From assembly GCA_028456385.1 (NCBI GenBank), contig JALNQF010000325.1, positions 1 through 47,054 of the forward strand: a stretch of 47,054 bases of DNA, read 5' to 3'. How positions within the stretch are numbered: the first letter of the stretch is position 1; every line of letters begins with the position of its first letter. Of this stretch, positions 1 through 11,700 are shown one piece after another. Origin of the DNA: Ophiosphaerella korrae (taxonomy: Eukaryota; Ascomycota; Dothideomycetes; Pleosporales; Phaeosphaeriaceae). The notes beneath the pieces were generated by a model. That model did no database searches. It had not been told where the DNA came from and saw only the letters and a list, made by a program, of their open reading frames with translations. The position numbers and the translations under genes were made by a program.

Positions 1-267
1 AGTATAAAACTCTTTCTATATCTAGCCTATAGTCTAGGTCTAAATCCTATTAAAAACGTATAGAATTTATATAAAAATAAACTAATTAAAAGATATAAAA
101 GAAATTTTCCTATATAAACTACTTATATAGTAGTAGAATCCTTTAATATAGTAAAAAAAGAAAAAGAAGCGCTTATATTATAAGAATCTATAGAAAAATC
201 TATATAATAAAGAAAAAAACGTTAGTAGGACTATATACTAGCTAAATATTATTCTACTAAGTATTAA
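1..267 (+). pseudogene. Tc1/mariner transposase, C-terminal fragment
   Basis: Frame 1 reads through RIP stops. Near positions 19-66 it gives a degraded form of the Tc1 signature P-A-Y-S-P-D-L-N-P-I-E-N-V-W, here LAYSLGLNPIKNV followed by a stop where W stood. The frame then runs through a basic stretch to a typical Tc1 tail ending in TKY and TAA at 265-267. The glutamate in NPIEN, the third catalytic acid of the DDE domain, is now lysine (AAA, a G-to-A change), so the enzyme would be dead even without the stops at 61, 115, 181, 205, 208, 223 and 226. Only the last 88 codons are in the window. Confidence 0.78.
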
Positions 268-666
268 TACTAATAGGTTATAGCTAATAAATATAAGTTT
301 TTAGTAAAAGTTTACTTTTATATCTTTTACTTAATATCTACTCTTTAAATAATTAGAATTAAGTATAACTCTACTATATTAATTTAACTATATGTATCTA
401 ACTTATACTAAAAAATAATAGAAAAAGATACTAAAAATAAAAAATTATTAAGCTTTAAAGTTAGCTTAAAAAAAAGTCCTCGAAACAGTTTAAATCCTAG
501 CTCGCATCCGCTTAGTAATCAAGAATCGTAGTAGACTAAAATATAGACCCTGATATTTTCTTTAGGATTTATGTTCGTTTATATTTTTAGCTATTTTATT
601 CGTAGAGTTATTACTAGTTAAAAACTATAACTTTTTTTTAGGCTTTTTTTTCGTGTCACCCCACTG
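1..666 (+). mobile_element. Mar-1 N: 3' end of a Tc1/mariner DNA transposon
   Basis: The window opens inside a Tc1/mariner transposon whose 5' part lies off the left edge. It holds the end of a transposase frame, about 400 bp of 3' untranslated sequence, and a terminal inverted repeat that stops at 666 with outward sequence CAGTGGGGTGACACG. It is followed by TA at 667-668, the usual target of this superfamily. The element interrupts Gyp-alpha copy C, whose protease sequence resumes at 669. The coding half is heavily RIP-mutated but the last 190 bp are not. The missing 5' end prevents checking the second TIR and TA. Confidence 0.8.
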
Positions 667-668
667 TA
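645..668 (+). repeat. Mar-1 right terminal inverted repeat and TA target
   Basis: The sequence cgtgtcaccccactg at 652-666 is followed by TA. Read outward it begins CAGTGGGG, the common opening of Tc1/mariner ends. The adjoining bases (ttattttaaac) are Gyp-alpha protease sequence, as in copy D near 30513. This fixes the boundary to within 1-2 bases. Confidence 0.7.
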
Positions 669-1237
669 TTATTTTAAACTTAATAAGTTTCTAGAATAGT
701 TTTCCTTTAATTATACTTAGTTATTAAGGGTATTTCTTTATTATATAATATATTCCTTATATTTCTATAAACCTTTTAGAAATAAAGTTCTTTATAGCTA
801 TACTATTAATTATAATTTATACTCTCTTTCTTTAGTATATACTTTCTTTTGTAATATATAAGCCTATTATACCTTCTAGCTTTTTTTACTTAGGTTTTTC
901 TTTAAATTATTTATTCTTTTAGAGCTATTATTTTATCTTATATTTATAGTTTTTATATTTAGAATATTTATTATATATATACTTATACTATAGTCTTCTT
1001 TAAACGTATTCTTTAAATATCTTAGGTTTAGGTCTAACTAATATATATTCTTTGTTAAGTATTTTATTTATTTTCTAATCTTTAATTTCTTTCTTTAAGA
1101 TAACTTTTATATAGTTATATCCTTTCTTTTATTTTAGCTATATATAGTTTTATACTTTTACTTCTCTATATAAGTAGTAATTTATATTTAGATATAATAT
1201 CTATAATATCTCTAGGTATACTAGATACTCTAGTTCT

Positions 1238-1665
1238 TGTTATAGGTATAATAAGAGAAACTAAGATAGAACTAATTAGTTCTAACTTAAGTGCTAATAA
1301 AGTATAAGATAAGTAAGGTAATAACCTAGATTAGGTAATAGCTTATAACCTAGATATATAATAACTTTATAACTTTATAAAGCTTAGTACTTATAAAGCT
1401 ATAAAGCTAGTAACTTTATAACTTTATAAGGCTTAGTACCTATAAAGCTATAAAGCTAATAAGTATATAGTTATAGTAATATATATTATTAGGATAGTAT
1501 TAGTAATTTAATCCTTTAACTATAGAACGCTAATACAAGACAATTACAAGATATCTTCTATTATTTATAGTTATTATAGATTACTATATAAACTTTTATT
1601 ATTAACTTTTAATCTACTAATACTTTAGTAGTTACTTGTAGTTAATAATAAGTAATCTTATTATA
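1238..1665 (+). repeat. Solo LTR S1 of Gyp-alpha
   Basis: A complete 428-bp LTR starts tgttataggtataataagag and ends cttattata. It matches the A and B LTRs over both flanks but has no internal region beside it. The flanks are gttct (1233-1237) and gatct (1666-1670), a 4 of 5 target duplication, and C sequence continues on both sides (compare D at 31060-31110). It arose by LTR-LTR recombination after insertion into C. It carries two tandem hairpins (1363-1408 and 1412-1457) with loop gcttagtac. Confidence 0.85.
1363..1457 (+). repeat. Tandem hairpin module of S1 (type 1 stem)
   Basis: Left arm aactttataactttataa (1363-1380), loop agcttagtac (1381-1390), right arm ttataaagctataaagct (1391-1408). 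A second copy has arms at 1412-1429 and 1441-1457 with loop ggcttagtacc. The arm mismatches are A opposite C, as expected if RIP turned G into A in one arm. The same slot in the other Gyp-alpha LTRs holds hairpins with different stems but a related loop. Confidence 0.7.
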
Positions 1666-3533
1666 GATCTATTCTTTTATTATCTCCTACCTAATATTTA
1701 TCTATACTAAGTCTTATTATTATTAGGATATAGTATACTACTAGTATACGTAGTATATAGGCTTTATTAATCTATTACGTTTTACTTATAAGGTACTACT
1801 ACTATCTTAATATAAGTATTCTTCCTACTATAGCTATATTTTATTCTATCTATTATTAAAATAATATAAACTTTAATACTTTAGGATTATATTCTTTTTA
1901 GTCTTTATACGTTTCCTTTATACTAATAACTAGTAAGTATTTTTAAATAAACTTCTATTCTTTATTTTATTCTACTATATCTAATATTATATAGCTATTA
2001 TAACTATATATTTTTAACTAGGTATACTTTATACTTCTTATATTAATTTATTTCTTATTTCTTTATAGTTCTTTAGAAGAGACTATAGTAGTTACTTTAT
2101 CTAGTACTAGTCCTTTAGCCTAGATTAATAGTATTTAGAACTCTTTCCTTTCTAAGTCTTTTATTAGTAAGTCTATTATATAGGCTATTTCTTCTAGCTA
2201 TACTTTTATTCTACTTTTTATTATTATAGCTACTCTATTCTTTTATAAGAACTATCTTTCTCTCTATTTACTAGAAAGATATATATAGTAGTTATTATTA
2301 TAATAATATATTTAATTAAGTATAATATATTATATTTCTTTACTCCTAGCTACTTTCTCTTAAAGTTTAGCTTATACTTTAAGTTCTTTCTTCCTACCTT
2401 TAGTTATTTTTAACTAAGCTTCTTTATTTTTTTTAAGATCTTTACTTTAGTAGTTTTTTATAAAGTATATTAGTTTCCTATATTTATAATATACTATATC
2501 TTTTTTTTATTTTAACAAAAAAAAATTTATATAGTAGCTATTTTTACTATAATTAAAGTACGTAAAGTCTTTATTTTTCTTTTTCTTTTTATCTTTATTA
2601 GTTTTAAGGATTATAAGATCTCTCTTATTATAGTTCTAAGTAAGTCCTCTATACTTATTCTTTTTTATTCTTAAAGATTATTATTAATTTATATTACTTA
2701 CTAATTTAGAGCTTCTAGTATTCTTAGTTTTTCTATATAGATTATTTCGTATTATATCTTTAAGTTTAGTCTTTGTTTAAATTATAATATTAAGGATAGC
2801 TTATTCTATTCTATATTTTATAATAGTTATTTAAACTATAATATATACTTAAGAATACTCTTATATTATATAAGTTTCTTTAGCTTTTCTTTAGCTTATT
2901 AAGTAATATTTATATTCTTAAAAATTACTTTTATTTATTTTATAAAGTAGTTATAACTTCTAAAAATAGCTCTTATTTTATTTTTTTATATTCCTAGAGT
3001 ATATATTATATAGTTTATCTAATAAAGTTTAAACTATCTTATTATATCTTCTTTAAAGTATATTCTAATATATATTACCTTTTTATCTTCTTTATTAAAG
3101 TATAGTACTTATATATTAATCTAGAGTTATACTAAAGCTATAAAAGGTTTTAGTTTCTCTTTTATTTTATTAAATTTCTTAAGTATAAGTATCTTAAGAG
3201 GTTTCTTTATTATACTTATTTCTAGTCTTTAAGTAATTTATACTATTTAGTCTTATCTTACTATAAAGGCTTTAATCTATACCTTATTTTACTTTAGGTA
3301 ATCCTATAGTTTCTTATTCTATATTTCTAAAGTATTAATTACTATCTTTATATCTTCTTTCTTAGAGATTAAGTTATTTATATAGTCTTTAATTTCTTTC
3401 TATATAGTATTATCTAATTTATAACTACTTAGAAGTACTTTACTTTCTTATTTAGATAAACTTTCTACTATTATATTAGCTTAGACTATATACTACTTAT
3501 ACTTTACTTCTCTTAATAACTAAATTAGTGAAG

Positions 3534-3923
3534 TATAATATAGTCTCTTATTATTAACTATAGTAACTACTTATAGGTATTAGTAGATTAGGAGTTAATA
3601 ATAATAGCTTATATTATAATTAAGTAATAACTATAAATAATAATTAATATATATGTATAATATTAAGTATTAGCGTTCTAGGTTAGAGATTAGTTTACTA
3701 ATACTATCTTAATAATACGTATTACTACTAACTATATACATACTAATTCTTTAGCTTTATAGCTTTGTAAATACTAAGCCTTATAAAGTTATAAAGTTAT
3801 TACGTATCTCTATTATAATTAACTTCCTAATTAAGATTATTACTCTACTTGTCTTATACTTCGTTAGTATCTAAGTTAGGACTAATTAGTTCTATCTCGA
3901 TTTCTCTTGTTATATCTATAATA
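3534..3923 (-). repeat. 5' LTR of Gyp-alpha copy C
   Basis: A 390-bp LTR in minus orientation. On the plus strand it begins tataatatagtctc (the RIP form of an ACA end) after the internal start ctaaattagtgaag, and it ends tatatctataata. Its hairpin has arms at 3753-3770 and 3781-3798 around loop atactaagcc, the reverse complement of the GGCTTAGTAT loop of S1. All three arm mismatches are A against G, the RIP direction. Confidence 0.82.
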
Positions 3924-4943
3924 GGTCTAAAATAACCTAAAGTATTATTTCTAGCTCTAAGCCTAAAGCTACGCTATATATATACTATATACCTAGTAAG
4001 ATATTAATTAATCTACGCTTTACTATCTTAGAGCTAATAATAAAGCTAGGCCTTTTCTAATTTAGTTTATATAGACTAGAATATAGTTAGAGTTACTACT
4101 ATAGTACGTACTAGTATAGTATCCTTTTTTATAGTACTTAAAGTATTTAATTATAAACTTATCTACTAACTTATTTTAGAGGTTCTTTATATCTTATTTT
4201 ATTTAAACTTTTTTTAAGTTTTCTTTACTTATACTATTTATATAAAGCTCTTATAATTTTATTATATTATATAAGTTATACTTAACTATTAAGACTAAGG
4301 TAATAAGGTCTTCTTTTATAACTAGGACCTAATAATAGTTAATAATTACTTTTTATAGTTTAGGCTATAGTTTTAAAAAAAGGTACTAAATCCTTTATTC
4401 TTCTATATACTAAAGAAGCTAGTCTTTAAAGATATCTAGATATCTAGTAAAAGATTTTTTACTTTATTCCTTACGTTAAGTAGCTATAGTATACGCTATT
4501 ACTACCTTTAGGCTATAGTTAATAGAGTTAGAGAGTAGGTTTAGTAAGTACTTTTAAGGTACTTTTAAGTAAAAAGTTTATTTATATTTAGATTATACTT
4601 AATATATATATACTATTATTTATATAAGTTTCTCTTAAAGTATTATATAGCTTAAAAGACTTTATCTTTTTTTACTATAAAGTCTTAAAGTATAAAGTAA
4701 AATACTATTTTATATAAGTAATAGTACTTTTAGTATTTCTTTAGAAATTTACCTTTATATACTATAAACTCTTTAGAGTAAAGTATATACTTTATACGTA
4801 TATTATTAACTAAAGAGTTTATATTATACTTTTAAGAAGTAATAATAGTAACTTTAGAGTTATTCTTAGAAGTTATAGTATAAAGAGTAGTTTATTCTTG
4901 TTCTAGATATATTATTTTATCTTCTAAAGTATAGAGTATATAT
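3924..4943 (-). mobile_element. LTR-gamma element M, internal segment (probable gag)
   Basis: About 1 kb lies between copies C and A, with no match to the Gyp families. Its other exposed part is 18980-19474, joined across the A insertion by the tatat duplication. On the minus strand one frame (about 4560 down to 4090) reads as a long run rich in Q, K, L and S, with stops only at CAA or CAG positions and a helical, gag-like make-up. I could not find a zinc knuckle, protease or RT motif, so the superfamily is open. The left side is cut by C; the rest of M is off-window. Confidence 0.5.
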
Positions 4944-5392
4944 TATTATAGCTATAATAAGGGAAATAGAGATAGAACTAATTAGTTTAAGCTTAGTTAC
5001 TAACAAAGTATAGGATAAGTAGGGTAATAACTTATAGAATAATAAACTCGATTAGGAGACTAACTATAATAAGGACACGTAATAAGTTTATAAATTCGCG
5101 ATCTTAGTAAATATAAATTTATAAAGCTAGAATTTATAAATTTATAATCTTAGTAAAAACAAAGTAATAAAGTTACTAAGTATCTAAAAGTATATAGGAA
5201 TAACAATATATATTATTAAGATAGTATTAGTAATTTAATCCTTTAACTATAGAACGCTAATACAAGATAATTACAAGATATCTTCTATTATTTATAGTTA
5301 TTATAGATTACTATATAAACTTTTACTATTATCTTTTAATCTACTAATACTTTAGTAGTTACTTATAGTTAATAATAGGAGACCCTATTATA
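4944..5392 (+). repeat. 5' LTR of copy A
   Basis: A 449-bp LTR from tattatagctataataaggg to gaccctattata, the RIP forms of TG...CA ends. It is about 46 bp longer than its 3' partner because the hairpin module (5084-5160) holds an extra unit: stem aagtttataaatt/aatttataaagct, loop containing gatcttagtaaat. The internal region follows with ccttactaatttag, matching ccttgccgatttag in B. Confidence 0.88.
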
Positions 5393-5399
5393 CCTTACT

Positions 5400-8309
5400 A
5401 ATTTAGTTATTAAAAGAAGTAAAGCGTAAGTAGCGTATAGTCTAAGCTAATACAATAGTAGAAAGTTTAAATAAGAAAAGAGCTAAAGTACTTATAAGTA
5501 GCTATAAGTTAGACTATATAGTATAGAGGGATATTAAAAACTACCTAAATAACTTAATCTCTAAAAAGGAAGATATAAAAATAGTAATTAACGCCTTAGA
5601 AACCTAAAATAAAAAACTTTAGGAATACATAAAGTAAAATAAAGCTTAAATTAAAGCTATTATTAAAGGATAGAACTAGATAGAGTTAATTACCTAAAGA
5701 CTAGAGATAAGTATAATAAAGAAACTACCTAAAATACTTATACTTAAGAAGTTTAATAAAATAAGAGAGAAACTAAGACTCTTTATAGCTTTAGTATAAC
5801 TCTAGATTAATATATAAGTACTATACTTTAATAAAGAAGATAAGAAAGTAATATATATTAGAATATATCTTAAAGAAGATATAATAAGATAGTTTAAACC
5901 TTACTAGATATACTTTATAATATATATACTAATAAACTAAAAAGATAAAATAAAAGCTATTTTTAGAAGTTATAAATACTTTATAAGATAAATAGGAGTA
6001 GTATTTAAAGATATATATATTACCTAATAAGCTAAAAAAAAGGCTTAAAAAGCTTATATAGAATAAAAGTATCTCTAAATATATATTATAGTTTAAATAA
6101 CTATTATAAAATTTAGAATAGAATAAGCTATCTTTAATATTATAATTTAAATAAGGCTTAAACTTAAAAATATAATACGAAATAGTTTATATAGAGAAAC
6201 TAAGAATACTAGAAGCTCTAAAGTAATAAGTAATATAAATAGATAATAACCTTTAAGAATAGAAGAAGAATAAGTATAGAGGACCTACCTAGAACTATAA
6301 TAAGAGAGACCCTATAATCTTTAATATAAATAAGAATAGAAAGAAGAGAAAGAATAAAGACTTTATATACTTTAACTATAGTAAATTAGGCTACTATATA
6401 AAAAACTACTAATTAAAATAGAAAAAGGATATAGTATATTATAAATATAAGAAACTAAGATACTTTATAAAAGATTATAAAAGTAAAGATTTTAAGAATA
6501 ATAAAGAAACTTAGTTAAATATAATAGAGAATAGGAAGGAAGTACTAAAAGTATAAGCTAAACCTTAGAAGAAAGTAGCTAAGAGTAAAGAAGTATAATA
6601 TATAATACTCTACTAGGCCTTTTATTATAATAATAACTACTTTATATATCTTTTTAGTAAATAGAAGGTAAAATAGTTCTTATAAAAGTATAAAGTAGTA
6701 GTAATAAAAAAAAGAATAAATATATAGCTAAAAGAAGTAGTATATATAATAGACCTACTAATAGAAGATTTAGAAAAAGAAGAGCCCTAGATACTATTAA
6801 TCTAAGCTAAAAGACTAGTACTAGATAAAGAGACTACTATAGTCTCTTCTAATAAACTATAAAGAGATAAAGAAAAACTTAACGTAAAAGGTATAAAGTA
6901 TACCTAGTTAAATATATATAGTTATAATAGCTATATAATATTAGATATAGTAGAATAAAATAAAGAATAGAAATTTAATTAGAAATACTTACTAGTTATA
7001 AGTAAAGAGAAAGTATATAAAGACTAGAAAGAATATAATTCTAAAGTAATAAAGTTTATAATATTTTAAGAATAGATAAAGTATTATATAGTTATAGTAA
7101 AGAAAATACCTATATAGAGAGAGTAGTAGTACTTTATAAGAAAAACGCAATAGATTAATAAAGCCTATATACTTTAAGTACTAATAGTATACTATATCCT
7201 AATAATAATAAGACCTAGTATAGACAAGTACTAGGTAGAGGATAATAAGAGAATAGATCTAGAATATCTAGTATATCTAGAAATATTATAAGTATTATAT
7301 TTAAATATATACTACTACCTATATAGAGAAGTAAAAGTATAAAATTATATATAGCTAAAATAAAAAAAAGGATATAACTATATAAGAGTAATCCTAAAAA
7401 AAGAAATTAAAAGTTAAAAAATAATTAAAATGCCTAACAAAGAATATATATTAATTAGACTAGGACCTAAGTTATTAAAAGAATATATTAAAGAAAGGCT
7501 ATAGTATAAGTATATATATAATAAATATCTAAAATATAAGAATTATAAATGTAAGATAAAATAATAGCCCTAAAAAGATAGATAATTTAGAGAAAGACCT
7601 AAAAAAAAAAAGCTAGAAAGTATAATAGGCCTATATATTACAAAAATAAGGATATACTAAGAAAGAGAAGTATAAGTTATAATAAATAGTAAAGCTATAA
7701 AGAACTTTATATCTAAGAAGTTTATAAAAATACAAGAAATATACTATATAATAAAAAGTACTTTTAATAACTTAGTATAAGTAAAAGAAAACTATTCTAA
7801 TAACTTATTAAGTTTAAAATAGTACCTTCTATATTAAAACTAAAAAGACTAGAAATTAGGAATATAGTTATAGATATAATAACAATTAATAATAAATAAG
7901 ATATAATATTAGGTATACTATAATTATAAATAACTAACCTAAGAATTAATTAGAAAATAAAAAAAATTAGTTACTCTAAGAAAGATATATTAAAAGCTAA
8001 TATAACTATATATAAAGAAAAGTTTCTAGAGAAATATAAGAAATAAGAAAGATAACTCTCTAAACTAAACAACTACCTTTTAGAATATTAACTATAGGAC
8101 TTAGTAATAGAACTAGAAAAAGGAAAAAATATAAAATAGAGCTTAGTCTATAGAAAAATAGAAGAAGAATTTAAGATTAAATAAGTATTTATATAAAATA
8201 TAATTAAGAAAGAATAGATATAAGAATCTAAATCCTTAGTAGTATATAGACTTATATTTATAGATAAAAAAGAAATAGATAATAAATAACTTTACGTAGA
8301 CTTTAGAAA
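5400..8309 (+). pseudogene. Gyp-alpha gag-pol, first part (copy A)
   Basis: Read through RIP stops, this gives gag, two CCHC zinc knuckles at about 6365-6480, a long spacer, the aspartic protease site near 7680-7730 (I-I-N-S-K-A, from D-S-G-A), and the front of the reverse transcriptase. It stops at the B insertion after the residues matching ADFRK of copy B. The frame resumes at 15349. Compared with B, nearly every glutamine codon is now a stop. The product would have built virus-like particles and copied the element RNA. Confidence 0.8.
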
Positions 8310-8314
8310 GATAA

Positions 8315-8746
8315 TGTTACGATAGTAACAAGAGAAATATAGATAGAACTAATTAGCCCTATAACTAAAGGATTAAGTTCTTACGAACACGAAGAATACG
8401 AACTTGATTAGGAAACTACATATAATTAGGATACCTAAGAGGTAATCTATAATCTATAGACTCTTAGTGTTAATAGATTATAGATTAAGGTAATCTATAA
8501 TCTATTATTCTTAGTAGTAACAGATTAATAGATTAGGATAAGTATATAGTTAGTAGTAATACGCATTATTAAGATAGTATTAGCAATTTAATTATTAACT
8601 ACGAGCGATAATATAAAGATAGTTATAAAACATCTTCTATTGTTTATAGCCTATTATAGATTACAATATAAGCTTTTGTTATTACCTTATAATCTACTAA
8701 CACCTATCTAGGCTATTAGGAAGTTAACCCTAGTAAGCCTATAACA
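8315..8746 (+). repeat. 5' LTR of copy B
   Basis: A 432-bp LTR beginning tgttacg and ending ataaca, so the TG...CA ends are still visible. It is followed by ccttgccgatttag. That internal start does not begin with TGG, so a standard tRNA 3'-end primer site is not evident. Some fungal chromoviruses (the Tf1/sushi group) prime themselves, but this sequence alone does not decide. Confidence 0.9.
8443..8535 (+). repeat. Tandem hairpin module of the B LTR (type 2 stem)
   Basis: Arms taatctataatctat (8443-8457) and atagattatagatta (8473-8487) are perfect 15-base complements around a loop containing ctcttagtgtta. A second, weaker hairpin follows (8491-8507 with 8522-8535, loop ttcttagtagtaac). Position and loop match the module of S1, C and A, but the stem sequence is different. 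Confidence 0.72.
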
Positions 8747-8762
8747 CCTTGCCGATTTAGTT

Positions 8763-11700
8763 ATTGTAAGAAGTAAAGCGTAAGTAGTGCACAGTCTAGC
8801 TAATACGATAGTAGAAAGTTTAATAAGTAAAGCCCCTAGGAGTAGTTATAAGTTAGATAGTACTATATAGGAAATAATTAAAGACTATATAAACAAACTA
8901 ATTAATAACAAAGAAGATATAAAGATAGTAATTAAAGCACTAGAAACGTAGAATAAAGAACTACAAGACTACTTAAAATAGAATAAAGTATAAATTAAAG
9001 CTATTATTAAAGGCTAGAACTAGATAGAGCTAATTACCTAATAACTAGAAATAAGTATAACAAAGAAACTACCTAAGATACCTATTCTTAAAAAGTTTAA
9101 CAAAACAAGAGAAAAATTAAGACCCTTTATAGCATTAGTACAACTCTAGATAGACGTATAAGTACTATACTTTAATATAGAAGAAAAGAAGGTAATATAC
9201 ATTAGACTATACCTTAAAGAAGACGCAATAAGATAGTATAAGCCTTACTAGATAGACTACACAACATATTCTCTAATAACCTAAAAGGATAAAACTAGAG
9301 CTATTTTTAGAAGCTATAAATACTTTACTAAACAAATAAGAGTAGTATTTAGAGATATAGATATTACCTAACAAGCTAAAGAGAAACTTAAAAGGCTTAT
9401 ATAAAACAAGAGTGTCCTAGAATATATATTATAATTTAAATAACTAAGCTAAAATATAGAATAGAATAAATTAGCCCTTATATTACAATTTAAATAAGAG
9501 CTAAACGTAAAAATTCGATACAAAATAATATATATAGAGAAACCTAGGACACTAGAAGCTCTAAAATAATAAGTAATCTAAATTAATAACGACCTTTAAG
9601 AATAGAAAAAGAACAAGTATAGTAGCTAAACTAGAAACTAGGACACTAGAGACCCTATAATCCTTAATATAAATAAGGATAGAAAGAGAAAGAAAAATAA
9701 AGACTTTACGTATTTTAACTATAGTAAGAAAGGCTACTACACAAAAGACTACTAATTAAAGAAGAAAAAGGATATAGTATATTATAAATATAGAAAACTA
9801 GGATACTATATAAAAGACTATAAAAGTAAAGACTATAAAAAAGATAAGGAAACTTAGTTAAAGACGATAGAGAAAAAGAAAGAAACACTATAAGTATAGG
9901 CTAAACTTTAAGAAAAAGTAGCTAGGAGTAAAGAAATATAACACGTAATACTCTATTAGACTTTTTATTACAAAGACAACTACTATATATATCTTTCTAG
10001 TAAATAGAGAGTAGGATAGTTCTTATAAAAGTATAGAGTAGTAGCAATAAAAGAAAGAATAAAAGTATAGCTAGAAGAAATAGTATATATAATAGACCTA
10101 CTAATAGAAGACTTAGAAAGAGAAGAGCTCTAGACCTTATTAATTTAGGCTAAAAGACTAGCACTAGATAAAGAGACTACTATAGCTTTCTCTAAAAGAC
10201 TATAAGAAAGTAAAAGATAGGTTAGTATAAGAGGTACTAAATATACCTAGCTAGATATATATAGCTATAATAGCTTTACAACAATAGATATAGAGGAATA
10301 AAACAAAGAATAGAAATTTATTTAGAAATACTTACTAGTTATAAGTATAGAGGAAGCGTATAAAGACTAGAAAGAACGTAATCCTAAAGAAATAAAGTTT
10401 ATACTATTTTAAGAATAAATAAAGTAATATATAGTTATAGTAAGAAGAATACCTATATAAAGAGAATAGTAGTTCTTTGTAAAAAAAACGCGATAGATTA
10501 ACAAAGCCTATATACTACAAGTACTAATAGTATACTACGTCCTAATAAACACAAGACCTAGAATAGATAGTTACTAGGAAGGGGATAACAAAATAATAAA
10601 CCTAAAACATCTAGCTTATTTTAAAGTATTATAGATATTATACCTAGAAAAGAATTATATAATATATAGAAACTCTAAAGTAAATAATAAAGTATAGCTT
10701 ATAAGAAAAAGAGGCTATAACTATATAAGAGTAATTCTAGTAGAAGATATCTAAGGATAAGAAATAATACTAGAAGAAGGTTACTTAGTAATAAGGCCTA
10801 GACTAAAACTACCTAAGAAATGCGTCTAAGGAAGACTATAGTATAAATACAAGTATAATAAATATCTAAAATATAAAGAATATAAACTTAAAATAGGGCT
10901 ATAGCCCTAGGAAAATAGATAATTTATAAAAATACTAAAGTAAGAAAGGCTAGAAGGTATAAGAAGCCTACACATTATAAAAATAGGTATATACTAAAGA
11001 AAGAAAGTATAATTAATAATTAATAGTAGAGCTATAAAGAACTTTATATTAAAGAAGTTTATAGAAGGACAAGGAATAACTTATACTATAAAGAAGTACC
11101 CTCGACAACTAAGTACAATTAAAGGAAAACTATTCTAAGAACCTATAAGGTTTAAAACAATACCCTCTACGCTAGAAATAGAAAAGATAATAATTAAGAA
11201 TATAGTTATAGATATAACAATAATTAATAACAAACAAGATATAATACTAGGAATGCTATAGTTATAGATAATAAACCTAAGAATTAATTAGAAAATAGGT
11301 AGAATTAGCTACTCTAAAAAAGAAATATTAAAAGCTAATATAGTTACACACAAAAGAGAATTTCTAGAAGAATATAAGAAATAGGAAAAATAGCTTATAG
11401 AACCTAAAGATTACTTCTTAGAATATTAACTATAGGATTTAGTAATAGATCTAAAAGAAGATAAAGACGTAGGATAGAGCCTAGTTTATAGAAAAATAGA
11501 AGAAGAATCTAAGATTAAATAAACGTTTATTAAAAACGCACTAAAGAAAAGATAGATATAAGAATCTAAATCTTTAGTAGTATATAGACTTATATTTATA
11601 GATAAAAAAGGAATAAATAATAAAAGACTTTACGCAGACTTTAGAAAAACTAACGCAATTATAAATAAGAACTAATACCTTTTACTATAAATAGACGTAA

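Larger units (their letters stand above)
669..3500 (-). pseudogene. Gyp-alpha gag and protease region, copy C
   Basis: Gag would bind and package the element RNA; the protease would cut Gag-Pol. Reading the minus strand through RIP stops gives the same protein order as B: a helical gag start near the LTR, two CCHC knuckles (about 2575 down to 2470, Cys now read as Tyr), and the region before the reverse transcriptase. Solo LTR S1 splits it at 1238-1665. No start codon can be fixed, because ATG would appear as ATA after RIP. Confidence 0.7.
669..3923 (-). mobile_element. Gyp-alpha copy C (5' part, minus strand)
   Basis: This is a chromodomain-type Ty3/Gypsy element on the minus strand: 5' LTR at 3534-3923, gag with two zinc knuckles around 2470-2575, then the protease region down to 669. 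Mar-1 N interrupts it there, and the rest of pol and the 3' LTR are off-window. Solo LTR S1 (1238-1665) is inserted in gag-pol. The sequence aligns by eye with the reverse complement of B (8747-11200). C was itself inserted in LTR-gamma element M, whose sequence starts at 3924. RIP is near saturation: I see almost no CA or TG. Confidence 0.85.

Noticed and set aside
8747..8760. tRNA primer-binding site of Gyp-alpha
   Set aside because: The bases ccttgccgatttag do not begin with TGG and I cannot match them to a tRNA 3' end with confidence.
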